Shown here in pieces: positions 43,600 to 53,225 of a DNA stretch of 64,000 nucleotides. The stretch spans positions 124,001 to 188,000 of the forward strand of contig NZ_JACHZR010000002.1 of the NCBI RefSeq assembly GCF_014193695.1. Reading direction: 5' to 3'. The notes under the pieces were generated by a model. It searched no databases. It saw nothing but the letters and a program-made list of their open reading frames with translations, and was not told the origin of the DNA. Position 1 is the stretch's first letter; every line of letters begins with the position of its first letter. The position numbers were made by a program, and so were the translations under genes. The DNA comes from Rhizobium sp. BK316. GTDB lineage: Bacteria; Pseudomonadota; Alphaproteobacteria; Rhizobiales; Rhizobiaceae.

Positions 43600-44595
43600 T
43601 CAGCGCCCGGCCGTATAGCGGTCGCGCCACGCCATCTGCGCGCCCGGTACCGGAAGCGCCGTGGCCTCGTAGACGCCGCGTGCGATTGCCCGCGCCATGA
43701 CGATCCCGGCCAGATGGCACAATTCCATCAGGCTTGCCATGTCGTTGCGCTTGTGTTTGCCGGTGGAAGCCGCAAAAATCGTATCGCCGTCGAGCGGCAG
43801 GTGGGCGGGCAGCACTGCACGCGCGAGCCCATCATGGGCGGCAACGGAAAGCCGGTGTGCCTCGGCCTTGATCAGCGATGCGTTGGTGACCACAGCGCCG
43901 ATCGTCGTGGCTGTCGTTTTCACGCTCTTGAGCCGCAGTTGATGATCGATTTCGCTGGGCATGCCGAGCCCGCCGAATTCTCCATTCTGCTCGAAGGGGG
44001 CCGCCCAGAAATGCGGGCCTTCGCCGATTGTCGCTGTACCGACGGCGTTGACGGCGACAATGGCTGCGATGCGATGCCCGGCGCTGCTGACGGCGCTTGC
44101 CGAGCCGATCCCGCCCTTGAAGGTCGCGGTCGTTGCCCCCGTGCCGGCACCGACAGTACCGAGATCGAAGGCACCCTTGCGGGCGGCCTTCACGGCCTCA
44201 TAGCCCATCTCGCGATAGGGCGAATGCACGCCCCAGTCCTTGTCGCCGCCATTCAGCAGATCCATCAGGATCGCCTGAGGTACGATCGGGATACGAACTG
44301 GGCCGACCTGAAATCCGCGTCCCATCTCCCGCAATCCCGCCTGCACACCGCCTGCCGCGTCGAGGCCGAAGGCCGATCCGCCTGACAGCACGAAGGCGTC
44401 AACGGCATCGACCACCATGGAAGGGTCGAGCAGCGCTGTATCGCGCCCGCCTGGCGCACCGCCGAGCACGCTGCCGGAGGCGACTGCCGGTTCATCGAAG
44501 ACGATGGCCGTGACTCCGGAACCAAGCGAGAGGTTGGTTGCGTGGCCGACGGAGACACCTTCGATATCGGTGAGGAGATTGAGAAGATCGGACAA
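43600..44595 (-). CDS. P1 family (DmpA-like) peptidase
   Basis: A 331-residue Ntn-hydrolase-like peptidase of the DmpA/P1 family. Features: NLLTDIEGVSVGHA at the N-terminus, GGAPGGRDTALLDP, LSGGSAFGLDAAGGV, and the self-cleavage region FKGGIGSASAV, where Ser would become the nucleophile after Gly. A TTG start at 44595 with AGGAG upstream is preferred over the upstream frame. Members cleave N-terminal D- or L-residues or amides. Its place next to the peptide transporter and amidase suggests joint use of an imported peptide or amide. Confidence 0.85.
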   Translation of the reverse strand: MSDLLNLLTDIEGVSVGHATNLSLGSGVTAIVFDEPAVASGSVLGGAPGGRDTALLDPSMVVDAVDAFVLSGGSAFGLDAAGGVQAGLREMGRGFQVGPVRIPIVPQAILMDLLNGGDKDWGVHSPYREMGYEAVKAARKGAFDLGTVGAGTGATTATFKGGIGSASAVSSAGHRIAAIVAVNAVGTATIGEGPHFWAAPFEQNGEFGGLGMPSEIDHQLRLKSVKTTATTIGAVVTNASLIKAEAHRLSVAAHDGLARAVLPAHLPLDGDTIFAASTGKHKRNDMASLMELCHLAGIVMARAIARGVYEATALPVPGAQMAWRDRYTAGR

Positions 44596-44664
44596 GCGCG
44601 GGCTCCTGTCTTGAAGGGAAGCGCGCCGATAGGAAGTCAAATGCGTTTAAAAGACAAGACTGGT

Positions 44665-44699
44665 AAAAAACAAGACCGGCCCGTTTTGCCGGGCCGGTC
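44665..44699 (-). terminator. Rho-independent terminator of 44735-44929 gene
   Basis: On the minus strand a perfect 10-bp stem (44690-44699 with 44674-44683) is followed by TTGTTTTTT. It lies 36 bases after the small gene's stop and upstream of the P1 peptidase gene. Confidence 0.88.
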
Positions 44700-44734
44700 G
44701 GAAATTCTCCATGGTGTCGAAGCCGCGTTCCGCA

Positions 44735-44929
44735 TCAGGCATGAAGGGGCTTCGGGTGGCGACGGGTCATCAGATCGTGAATGGCCAGCTTCACCTCGGC
44801 GGGCGAGCTGAAATGCTGCTCGTCGAGGTCATGGACATGGAATTTGACGGCGATGAATTTCAGCCGGTCTTCATCCGGAATGACGATCCCGACCGGGATG
44901 CCTGCATATTCGATAACTTCTTTTTTCAT
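44735..44929 (-). CDS. Small conserved-looking protein of unknown function
   Basis: A 64-residue protein with AGGAG at good spacing before ATG 44929 and a strong terminator behind it, so it is a complete single-gene unit. Sequence pattern: EYAGIPVGIVIPDEDRLKFIAVKFHVHDLDEQHF then a helical AEVKLAIHDLMTRR. Charged, soluble. It resembles short rhizobial hypothetical proteins; no function can be given. Confidence 0.7.
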   Translation of the reverse strand: MKKEVIEYAGIPVGIVIPDEDRLKFIAVKFHVHDLDEQHFSSPAEVKLAIHDLMTRRHPKPLHA

Positions 44930-45453
44930 TACATAGAACTCCTGCCGCGCGGATGCGCAGGCTATGGCGAATTGACTTGTCTGGTACCGTTGAAAGGGGG
45001 ACGAATGTCACATTCGACAGTTCGGGCGGGAGAGGGCGCCCGGACGGTCATTGCCAAGCACAGATCGCCCAGGCAGTACGGCGAGAATTTCGAAATCAAC
45101 CATGTCTCGTTCCTTGCGTTGGCGTTGCACTTGCGAGATCCCCGAAGAGCCCGGGGGCCGGTGAAAGACCATTTCTATAATCTACAAACTTGGTAGAGAA
45201 TATCTGATGGTCTATAAGAAACATATTCCGAAACGTGTCAAAATCTCGACGATCCGAAAAATTTCATTCCATCACATTTTAACTTGCAGAAAAAATTCTA
45301 TCACGCCTTCGTGCAATCAATGTGACGGTTCGAGACGCCTCGAAATCGCCGAGGCAGACATAGGAAGTCGGTTTGATTCCGGCAATGGGGTGTTTCGTTA
45401 AAAATCGAAAAGCCTCGAAAAGATCGAATTCGTTAATGCCCGAACTTCCCCGT
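44930..45453. other. Non-coding region, 524 bases
   Basis: No credible gene. The part 45170-45310 is AT-rich and includes TATAAT at 45176-45181 and a weak inverted repeat TCTAC/GTAGA at 45181-45197. The promoter of the small gene at 44929 should lie at the left side. A short frame at 45207-45401 has no ribosome site and no protein-like pattern. Confidence 0.5.
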
Positions 45454-48381
45454 CTACCAGCCTTCCTGAAGCACCTTTTCCAGCATGTCGACGAAGAAAT
45501 CAGCACTTTGTTGGCTCAGGCAGAGCGGTGGCTTGATCTTCAACACATTCAGGTGATCACCCGTCGGCTGCATGATGACACCGAGTTCCAAGAGTCGGTC
45601 GCAGATCGCCGCCGTCTCTTCGCTCGCCGGCTCCAGCGTCACTCTGTCGCGCACCAATTCAAGGCCGAGATAGAGGCCCATGCCATGCACGGCGCCCACA
45701 ATCGGATAGCGGTCGATGAGTGCCGCCAGCCGCCCCTTCAGATGGTCGCCCACCTCCCGGGCATTGTCCTGCAGACGCTCCTCGGCCATGACATCGAGAA
45801 CCGTCATGCCGGCAACGCAGCTGACCGGGCTGCCGCCGGCCGAGGAGAAAAAATAGCCTTCCTTCTCCAGCGAAGCGGCAATCTCTTGCGTCGTGATGAC
45901 AGCGCCGAGCGGGTGGCCGTCGCCCATGCCCTTGGCGATGGTGATGATATCGGGCACGACGCCTTGCTGCTCGAAGCCCCAGAAATAATGGCCGAGCCGC
46001 CCATAGCCCACCTGCACCTCGTCGGCGATGCAGAGACCGCCGCGTTCGCGCACCTGCCGGTAGACCTCTGTCAGATAGCCGTCGGGCAACGGAATACCGC
46101 CGGCATTGCCATAGACCGATTCGGCGATGAAACCGGCCAGCCCCTCACCTTTGGCATCGATGGCCTCCAGCACCGGCATCACGGTGCCGAGATAATCCGC
46201 CGTCGACTCCGGCCCGCGGAAGGGGCCGCGATAGGTGTTGGGCGAAACGACGGCATGAACCCAGTCCGGCCGTGTCGTCAACGCCTGCGGATTGTCGGCG
46301 ATGGAGGTGGAGACTGCGTCGCTTGCCACCGACCAGCCATGATAGCCCTCCAGCAGGCAGACCATGTTGCGTCGGCCGCTATGCGCCCAGGCAAGCCGCA
46401 ACGCCAGATCGTTGGCTTCCGAGCCGCTGTTGACGAGAAACACCGCATCCAAGCCATCGGGTGCCAAGGAGGCAAGGCTCTCGGAGAATTCTGCGACGGC
46501 GGCATAATGGAAGCGCGAATTGGTGTTCAGCATCAGCCATTGCTGGCCGATCGCTTCCGCCATGCGTGGATGGCCATGCCCGAGGATCGTGACGTTGTTG
46601 ACCATGTCGAGATAGGCGCGCCCCTCGACATCGAAAAGATGCTCCTTCCAGCCGCGCTCGATCTGCGGTGGGTGCGCGTAGTAATTCTTCTGCGGACTGG
46701 CGAAATGCGCCTGCCGCAGCTCGAGAAGCGCTGCCGTTTCGGGTTTTGGCGCATCGGCGTCCGGCCCGAGGAGCACCGAAGGCGAGGGGCAGAGCGCGGA
46801 CCACGCCCCGGCTTGTTGCGGTGTCGAAAAGAGCGGCGGCTCGAAGCCGGCGATGCTGCAAAGCTGCAGGCGCAATCCGCCGAGTGAGGACGTCTCGCCG
46901 GAGACCGTGCCGAGCGCCTGACCGGCGGCGACCTCGCTGCCGTCATCGACTGAAAGTTCGATGCCGTCGATATGCAGCTTCATATCGGCGCCTGTGAGGA
47001 CCAGATGCTGGTCGTACCAGGTGATCCGGCCGGCAAAAGGCGCGGCAACGATGCTGCCCGCAGCAAGGCAGATATCCATATGCAGAGCATAGGTCGCCTG
47101 GGCTTTTGCATGGTGCAGGCCAGTGCGGGACAGGCGATATTCGCCGTAGCGCGTTGCGGCTGCTCCCGTTTCCGTTGCTGCGCGGGCAAGAAGCCGCCAG
47201 TCCATGTCGGTCGTGAGCCAGTTGCCATCGGAAAAATGCGGGCTCTGCACGCCGAGATCGACATAGGCGATGGCTGCGGGATCGATGTCAGGCAGGAGCG
47301 GCTGCCAGTCCGTCGTATCGGCACGGGCAATATCGAGACCGGCCGCTTTCAGGATCGCCGCTTCCATCAGCTCGAACGGTACGGACATCGCCGTATCGAA
47401 GATGCGCCGGTCGCCCTCCAGATTGCCTCTGACATAGTCATTATCAGGATCGATCGCGATCTGCTGCTCGCCGCTGGCGACGAGGATGACGGCGCGCGCC
47501 ACGATGAGCGGCCAGAGTGCTTTCAGCTCTCCCTCGGTCAACGGATAAATCTCGTGATAGGCCTTCACGGCCGGCAGTATGTAAAAGGGATCGCCGTCTG
47601 CCTGATGCAGCAGCGAGGCGCAGGTCACGGCAAGATCGCCGACCAGCCAGCCGCGGATGATGTCGCCGAAATCGATCACGCCGTCAGGAACAGGCCGCCC
47701 ATGCACATCAGGGCGGCTGACGACATTATCACCCGTCACGTCGTGATGAACCGCCTGAAGCCGCAGCGACGGCGCAAGCGGCTGGATGCGGCGCACGGCC
47801 ATGACCATCGTCTTGGCGATTCTGTCGCGCGCGACGCTGTCGGTAATCGAGGAAAGCAGTTGCACGGCCACGGGTCCGGCGCGGCGCAGGTCCCATTGCA
47901 GGCTGCGGTCGAGTCCGGGATGGGTGAAATCGGCAAGCGCCTCGGCCAGCCGCGCGCAGAGCGCGCCGAGCGCCGCGACCGAGGCAGGCGCCAGATAGGC
48001 ACGGTGCGTCAGGCCTTCGCCTTCGAGATATTCCAGCAAACGGACCTGATAATCCTGCTCCCGCACGCTGACGGAAACGATCTCCTGCCCCTCGGTGGAC
48101 GCTATCACATTGGGAACACGGGGCGCATCCGCCTTGGCGCGCAAATGGTGGATCGCGGCATTCTGCGCTTCGAGTTCCTCGGTCGCGTAGGCGGCATGGC
48201 AGATCTTCAACACATAGCGGCCGTCTTCCGTGTCGAGCCGGTAGTTGCGGTCCTGCTGGCTGCCGAGTTCGGACAGCGTGCCGGAAAGCCCGTAATGGGA
48301 AAGGAGGATATCCGCGGCCTCGGAAGCGGTAACATCGGGGCGCGGCAGCGCCATGCGGTCAACAAGCGCTTCGTCGGTCAT
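45454..48381 (-). CDS. APH-like kinase / M23-like / class III aminotransferase-fold fusion
   Basis: A 975-residue three-part protein. Roughly residues 1-330 are an aminoglycoside-phosphotransferase-type kinase (HHDVTGDNVV, VIDFGDIIRGW). Roughly 430-550 resemble a lysostaphin/lipoyl-like beta domain (PFAGRITWYD, GQALGTVSGE). From about 570 comes a PLP fold-type I class III enzyme (SEANDLALRLAW, DEVQVGYGRLG, PLP-Lys in TIAKGMGDGHPLGAV). In animals hydroxylysine kinase (APH fold) and 5-phosphohydroxylysine phospholyase (class III) catalyse consecutive steps, so a phosphorylate-then-eliminate reaction on an amino alcohol is a reasonable inference. Start 48381 has GGAGGGG upstream. Substrate unknown. 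Confidence 0.88.
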   Translation of the reverse strand: MTDEALVDRMALPRPDVTASEAADILLSHYGLSGTLSELGSQQDRNYRLDTEDGRYVLKICHAAYATEELEAQNAAIHHLRAKADAPRVPNVIASTEGQEIVSVSVREQDYQVRLLEYLEGEGLTHRAYLAPASVAALGALCARLAEALADFTHPGLDRSLQWDLRRAGPVAVQLLSSITDSVARDRIAKTMVMAVRRIQPLAPSLRLQAVHHDVTGDNVVSRPDVHGRPVPDGVIDFGDIIRGWLVGDLAVTCASLLHQADGDPFYILPAVKAYHEIYPLTEGELKALWPLIVARAVILVASGEQQIAIDPDNDYVRGNLEGDRRIFDTAMSVPFELMEAAILKAAGLDIARADTTDWQPLLPDIDPAAIAYVDLGVQSPHFSDGNWLTTDMDWRLLARAATETGAAATRYGEYRLSRTGLHHAKAQATYALHMDICLAAGSIVAAPFAGRITWYDQHLVLTGADMKLHIDGIELSVDDGSEVAAGQALGTVSGETSSLGGLRLQLCSIAGFEPPLFSTPQQAGAWSALCPSPSVLLGPDADAPKPETAALLELRQAHFASPQKNYYAHPPQIERGWKEHLFDVEGRAYLDMVNNVTILGHGHPRMAEAIGQQWLMLNTNSRFHYAAVAEFSESLASLAPDGLDAVFLVNSGSEANDLALRLAWAHSGRRNMVCLLEGYHGWSVASDAVSTSIADNPQALTTRPDWVHAVVSPNTYRGPFRGPESTADYLGTVMPVLEAIDAKGEGLAGFIAESVYGNAGGIPLPDGYLTEVYRQVRERGGLCIADEVQVGYGRLGHYFWGFEQQGVVPDIITIAKGMGDGHPLGAVITTQEIAASLEKEGYFFSSAGGSPVSCVAGMTVLDVMAEERLQDNAREVGDHLKGRLAALIDRYPIVGAVHGMGLYLGLELVRDRVTLEPASEETAAICDRLLELGVIMQPTGDHLNVLKIKPPLCLSQQSADFFVDMLEKVLQEGW

Positions 48382-48460
48382 GGCACCCCTCCGCGGCATG
48401 ATTCGATTATCTATTAAAACAGATAATCAAGCACTTGCCGACAAGCAACGGAAGATTGCA

Positions 48461-48567
48461 CTATAGCATCGGCCCGAAAATCGGAATCGATTTTCGGAAA
48501 GCCTGATGCGTAGGTCAAAAGAGTTAGAGCGACCTTTGTGCGTCCGCATGGACGCACGGCGCTCTAG
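48461..48567 (-). repeat. Palindromic intergenic repeat, copy 2
   Basis: A 107-base element that, read on the minus strand, aligns end to end with 22051-22158: CTAGAGCGCCGTGCGTCC, GGACGCAC, then AAAATCGATTCCGATTTT. Arms have drifted in compensated fashion, keeping both hairpins. It fills the gap between the fusion gene and purU. Confidence 0.8.
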
Positions 48568-48597
48568 CCGCGGTTTTGGGGGAAGTGGGTTGTTGGC

Positions 48598-49482
48598 TCA
48601 ACCCATGCGTTCGGAGGCGTAGCTTCCGGGGCTGGCCGGGAAGACGATGGTGCGGTTGCCGTTGAGGAACACGCGGCGGTGGATATGCGCATGGATGGCG
48701 CGCGCCAGCACCTGGCTTTCGACATCGCGGCCGATCGAGACATAGTCTTCAGCGCTCTGTGCATGGGTAATGCGCGCCGTATCCTGCTCGATGATCGGGC
48801 CTTCGTCGAGATCGGCCGTCACGTAATGCGCCGTGGCGCCGATCAGCTTCACGCCGCGCTCATAGGCTTGCTTGTAAGGATTGGCGCCCTTGAAGCTCGG
48901 CAGGAAGGAATGGTGGATGTTGATGATCCGGCCGGACATCTTCCGGCACATCGCATCCGACAGAACCTGCATGTAGCGGGCAAGAACGACGAGTTCCGTG
49001 CCGGTCTGTTCGACAAGATCAAGGAGCTGGGCCTCGGCCTGCGGCTTGTTTTCCTTCGTCACCTTGATGTGGTGGAAGGGAATGTCGTGGTTCACCACGA
49101 CCTTCTGGTAATCGAAGTGGTTGGAGACGACGCCGACGATATCGATCGGCAAAGCACCGATCTTCCAGCGGTAGAGCAGGTCGTTGAGACAGTGGCCGAA
49201 ACGGGAGACCATCAGGAGCACCTTCAGGCGCTCGCTGCCGTCATGCACTTCCGCATCCATTTCGAACTTCTCGTAGATCGGCTTGAAGCCTTCCTTGATC
49301 TCCGCAAGGGTGGCGCCCTCTTCGGAGATGAAGCTGACGCGCATGAAGAACTTGCCTGTGTCGAGGTCGTCGAACTGCGAACTGTCGATGATGTTGCAAC
49401 CCTTTTCGGCGAGATAAGTCGAAATCGCCGCTACGACGCCGCGCGTCGACTTGCAGGAAACCGTCAATACGTAGTCCGTCAT
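48598..49482 (-). CDS. purU: Formyltetrahydrofolate deformylase
   Basis: A 294-residue enzyme hydrolysing 10-formyl-THF to formate and THF. The N-terminal ACT-like domain (CKSTRGVVAAISTYLAEKGCNI) is followed by the formyltransferase-fold catalytic domain with GALPIDIVGVVSNH, VLARYMQVLS, and INIHHSFLPSFKGANPY (catalytic Asn/His). Asp in DLDEGPIIEQD completes the site. Full length. Single-gene unit; no folate neighbours in the window. Confidence 0.95.
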   Translation of the reverse strand: MTDYVLTVSCKSTRGVVAAISTYLAEKGCNIIDSSQFDDLDTGKFFMRVSFISEEGATLAEIKEGFKPIYEKFEMDAEVHDGSERLKVLLMVSRFGHCLNDLLYRWKIGALPIDIVGVVSNHFDYQKVVVNHDIPFHHIKVTKENKPQAEAQLLDLVEQTGTELVVLARYMQVLSDAMCRKMSGRIINIHHSFLPSFKGANPYKQAYERGVKLIGATAHYVTADLDEGPIIEQDTARITHAQSAEDYVSIGRDVESQVLARAIHAHIHRRVFLNGNRTIVFPASPGSYASERMG

Positions 49483-49694
49483 GTCCTCTCCCTCTTCTCA
49501 GCCGTCGGCCGTGCTTAGATCAAAGCTGCGGCCGCGAACAGGCCGGCAAGCTTTCATTTCTGCAACAAATTGCAAGCCGAACTTTCACGCCTGCGGCATT
49601 TGCTTTCATGACCGCAAGCTTATGACACGCCGCGCGGGATTCCGTTCTGCCTGCGCCGTCGGAAAGCCCGTCCTCGCCCTCTGACGTTTTGACG

Positions 49695-50711
49695 TCAAAT
49701 GGCCGGCCGGCTGGCAACCCGGACTTTTCTGCGCGGGGTAATGATTTCGTGAATGATCGCCCCCACGATGGAAGAGAGCACGAGGCAAAGGATCACGAAA
49801 ATAACAGGCTGCTGAAGCGCACCGATCGGGAAGTGGTTGGCGATAATTCTGAGAAACGCCAGCGTGAAGGCATGCGTGATGTAGATTTCGTAAGAGGCGT
49901 CGCCGAGATAGTTGAGCCAGCGGACAAAGGGCAATTTCGAAAAGTCGATGGAAATAGCGCTGTAGACGATGAATATCGCCGGTATGCCCCAGCCATAATA
50001 ACGGTCGTCCGGCCGCACCAGATCCTCGTTGATGAACAGGAAGGCAAAGCCGACGGCCAGCAGAACCCAGGCCCAGCGTTGCGGCAGCAGGAGTTTCTGG
50101 CGATAGAGCCAGCCGAGTGCCACGCCGGCCAGGAATTCGAGGATGATCGGCTCGCCGTAGAATTTGGTGGCGGTCGTTTCCGGCAGCAGATGACAGACGA
50201 TCAGGATGGCTGCAAAGGCACCGAAGAGGGCCGGCAGGCGATAATCCTCGCGGATCGGCAATAGCAGCGCGAAGACGAAATAGAAGAACATCTCGTAATT
50301 CAGCGTCCAGCCGGGCACGATGACAGGCGCGATCATTGTCGGGTCGACCGGGTTGATCCACGGCATGAAGAGCAGCGAGGCCATCAGATGCGGCAGATCG
50401 AAGACCGTTGATTTGAGAAGCGACGGTGCGATAAGCGCCACAGTTGCCGAAAACAGCGTCGCCAGCCAATAGAGCGGCACGATCCTCTTGACGCGCTTGC
50501 GGGCGAAATCGACCGGCGTCATGTTTCGTCCGCTGGTGGTCAGCCACATCACGAAGCCGCTGAGCACGAAGAAGATATCGACACCCGTTTCGCCATAGAT
50601 GAACGAGGTCGCGTCGACGGCGGGATTGACCTTGGCAAGCTGCAGGATGGCATGGAAGTAAACGACCATCAGCGCCGCTATGGCACGCAGATATTGCAGC
50701 TGGACAAGCAT
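49695..50711 (-). CDS. Acyltransferase 3 family membrane protein
   Basis: A 338-residue integral membrane O-acyltransferase with about ten hydrophobic segments. The family N-terminus is LQYLRAIAALMVVYFHAI (catalytic-type His), then TGVDIFFVLSGFVMW and RVKRIVPLYWLATL. It probably adds acetyl or a similar group to an exported polysaccharide. A GTG at 50729 is an alternative start. It precedes, on the same strand, nothing closely spaced; upstream lies the polymerase gene with a gap of about 55 bases, so one operon is likely. Confidence 0.9.
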   Translation of the reverse strand: MLVQLQYLRAIAALMVVYFHAILQLAKVNPAVDATSFIYGETGVDIFFVLSGFVMWLTTSGRNMTPVDFARKRVKRIVPLYWLATLFSATVALIAPSLLKSTVFDLPHLMASLLFMPWINPVDPTMIAPVIVPGWTLNYEMFFYFVFALLLPIREDYRLPALFGAFAAILIVCHLLPETTATKFYGEPIILEFLAGVALGWLYRQKLLLPQRWAWVLLAVGFAFLFINEDLVRPDDRYYGWGIPAIFIVYSAISIDFSKLPFVRWLNYLGDASYEIYITHAFTLAFLRIIANHFPIGALQQPVIFVILCLVLSSIVGAIIHEIITPRRKVRVASRPAI

Positions 50712-50766
50712 CTGGTGTCTTGCTCCCACAGGCTCCCGCGGATCGCCCGTCGGGTAGCCCGCTTCG

Positions 50767-52038
50767 TCAACTCAGTACATTTGCCGGACGACCCTGCCGG
50801 ATGCGTGGCGTGTCGCGGAAACGCATGAACCCGATGACAAGCCAGAGAAGGCCGGCGATCTTCATGGAGAAGATTGCCGTTCCTCCGATCATCATATTCA
50901 GAAAAATGAAAAGAGAAAGTGAATGCGCGCAGCGTCTTTGTGCCGGGCTTGTGCCCGCCGGGAACAGGCAGACGAAGAGCCAGAAGGCGATGACGCCGAA
51001 GATCGTCGCGCCATAGACGAGATAGACATAGCCGCTGTCGGCGAATTCGGCGACTTTATCGACCGAAAGCCCGAGGATCGCCAGCGGATCGAGATCTATC
51101 AGTTTCTTCATCGTCAGATTGATACGGCCGGTGAAGTTGTCGCCGATCGCATTGGGGTCCTTCATGTAGACAAGGAAGCCGGCGCAAACGATGAGCGGCA
51201 TCAGTGCCAGATTGAAGACCTTGGGAATTTTCGGAAAGACGAAATAGCCGCCGATACAGCAGATGCAGAAGATCAGCATCGTGCGGGTGTCGTTTGTCGT
51301 CAGGATCAGGAGCGCCGTCGCTATGGCCAGAGCCCGATCGACCCGTGTCAACCTATCCCACATCGAAATAAGGTAGATCGCGATCACGCCGCAGAAATTG
51401 GCAAGCGATACCTGTTCCAGAAAGATCGATGACGAACGATGGTCGATGATGCCGAAGGAGAATCGACCTGGAAAGCCAAGCGCATTCTGGAACAGGCCCG
51501 TCGTGTTGAAGCTGAGCGGCTTCAGCCCGCGTGTGTTGGCGAAATAGTCGGATGGGTGCACGATGCTGACATAGAAGGGCACGCTGATGATCTCGAAGAT
51601 CAGGAAAAGCAGTACCATGAAGCAGGCCACCCGGAAGATCAGCTTCAGCGTCCGCTCGTTGCACCAGCCACCAAGCCCCGTGAAGCAGAAGATGATCAGC
51701 ACATTGCGGAAATGATCGATAAAGGCCATCCGGTTGAGCGCGCTGACATAGATCGTCACGATCAGCGTGAAGAGCATGAACAGAAAGGCCGGAAGGTCTT
51801 CCTCATAGATGCCCTTGCGCAGGATGTAGATGATCGCGCTCGCCATGATCAGGCCTTCGCTGGCCGCCACATGCGTCAACGAAAGCGGCATGACATTGTG
51901 GTTTATGAAGGCCAGGATGCCGTTGTAGAGAACCGAGAGCAGCCCGAGGATCAGAACAGGGTAATCGAGACGCGAAGCCGGACTGGCCGCATGAGCAACC
52001 GTTTCGAATCTCGTGCTTGTCTCTCCAATTGCTGCCAT
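50767..52038 (-). CDS. Wzy/O-antigen ligase-like polysaccharide polymerase
   Basis: A 423-residue membrane protein with about eleven hydrophobic segments and one long periplasmic loop near residues 180-215 (HPSDYFANTRGLKPLSFNTTGLFQ). This topology, plus RVDRALAIATALLILTTNDTRTMLI, fits Wzy-type polymerases or WaaL-like ligases. Sequence conservation in this group is low, so the identity comes mainly from topology and context: a GH5 glycanase, a Wzz-like protein and an acyltransferase are adjacent. It starts one base after the end of the GH5 gene. Confidence 0.75.
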   Translation of the reverse strand: MAAIGETSTRFETVAHAASPASRLDYPVLILGLLSVLYNGILAFINHNVMPLSLTHVAASEGLIMASAIIYILRKGIYEEDLPAFLFMLFTLIVTIYVSALNRMAFIDHFRNVLIIFCFTGLGGWCNERTLKLIFRVACFMVLLFLIFEIISVPFYVSIVHPSDYFANTRGLKPLSFNTTGLFQNALGFPGRFSFGIIDHRSSSIFLEQVSLANFCGVIAIYLISMWDRLTRVDRALAIATALLILTTNDTRTMLIFCICCIGGYFVFPKIPKVFNLALMPLIVCAGFLVYMKDPNAIGDNFTGRINLTMKKLIDLDPLAILGLSVDKVAEFADSGYVYLVYGATIFGVIAFWLFVCLFPAGTSPAQRRCAHSLSLFIFLNMMIGGTAIFSMKIAGLLWLVIGFMRFRDTPRIRQGRPANVLS

Positions 52039-52039
52039 G

Positions 52040-53095
52040 TCACTTCCCCGCAGGCTTTACCGCTGCGCAGACGGGCGCTTGTTTGGCAACCATTTGCTGA
52101 AGCAGGCGCATCTGCGGGCGCTCGGGCGCGTCACGCGGCTGCACGTTGAAAGGTTCGTTGGCCGGCCACCATTCGCCAGCCGCCCAGTAGGAGAAGCCGA
52201 TCCACGCATCGCTATTGTCGGACATGGTGGTGAGCATGGTCTTCAGGCCATCGAGGCAATCCGCATTCTCCGAGGCGCCGAACTCGCCGAGAAAACCGCG
52301 TTTGCCGTTCTTCTTCAGCCAGGCAGTCACGTTGGTGATGGCATCGGTCGCCGCCTTTGCACCCTCGCAGGTCTCGTGCGTGCCGGAGGAATCCGCATCG
52401 AGATACTGATGGAATTCATAGGCGTAGAAATCGAGCGGATCGCGCACGCCGAGCATGACGGTTCCGTTCGCACCACCGATCACATCGGTTTCCCAGCTTG
52501 CCGCTCCGCTCCAGGCCGTGCCGGGAACGAGGATGAGATTGCGGGCGCCGACCGCCCGAATGCCGCGGATTGCGGCATTGGCGGCTTTCAGCCAGTCGGT
52601 CGCTGGAATGTCGTGCGGCTCGTTCATCAGCCCGAAGAGCACGCCGTCCTGATTGGCAAATTCGACGGAAAGCCGCGCCCAGAAATCGGCAAAGGCTGCA
52701 TTCGTCGCCGGTGGCTTGCCGATCTGATCCTTGTCGTAGTAGCCGAAATTATGCGGATCGAGCAGCACGCTCATCTTATGCTTGCGAACCAGCGAAACCG
52801 TATCCTTCAACCGCTGCAGCTCGTCATTGTCGAGCCGTGCGCCAAGCGCCGGCTGCAGCCGCTCCCAGCGGAAGGGCAGACGGATGATCGTCATGCCCTT
52901 CTCAGCGAAATAGCTGATCGTTTCTTCGGTTGGGTAGGTGTAGTTCGTGCCGTAGACCCCGCCACGCTCGCCATATTCGGCACCGGAGAGATTGACGCCA
53001 TAATAGCAGAGTGGCACGTCAGCGGCATGGGCGGTGGACGAACTGGCCGTGACGGCGGCAAGCAGCAGCCTCTGCAGCAGTCTTTTCCGTTTCAT
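52040..53095 (-). CDS. Secreted glycoside hydrolase family 5 (cellulase-like)
   Basis: A 351-residue glycanase with a signal peptide ending TAHAAD. The GH5 fold is supported by GMTIIRLPFRWERLQP, the acid/base Glu in GLMNEPHD, and the nucleophile Glu in GFLGEFGAS, with HQY and WAAGEWW in the substrate cleft. Expected to cut beta-glucan-type chains in periplasm or outside. In an export cluster it may trim or release the polymer. It is the first gene of the minus-strand unit and divergent from the Wzz-like gene. Confidence 0.9.
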   Translation of the reverse strand: MKRKRLLQRLLLAAVTASSSTAHAADVPLCYYGVNLSGAEYGERGGVYGTNYTYPTEETISYFAEKGMTIIRLPFRWERLQPALGARLDNDELQRLKDTVSLVRKHKMSVLLDPHNFGYYDKDQIGKPPATNAAFADFWARLSVEFANQDGVLFGLMNEPHDIPATDWLKAANAAIRGIRAVGARNLILVPGTAWSGAASWETDVIGGANGTVMLGVRDPLDFYAYEFHQYLDADSSGTHETCEGAKAATDAITNVTAWLKKNGKRGFLGEFGASENADCLDGLKTMLTTMSDNSDAWIGFSYWAAGEWWPANEPFNVQPRDAPERPQMRLLQQMVAKQAPVCAAVKPAGK

Positions 53096-53225
53096 GGCTA
53101 TCCTCGCGGGTCGCGGCAGGTCGCCACGTCGGCTTCGATGCCGGCATCTTAACGGTCCGTTAGCTAAGAATTTCTAAAGTCGCTCTGTCTCGGCCATGCT
53201 TTCTCGCCGGGTGGATGCGGTGTCT

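Noticed and set aside
45207-45401. 64-codon plus-strand frame in the large gap
   Set aside because: No ribosome site, basic random-looking composition, AT-rich intergenic DNA.
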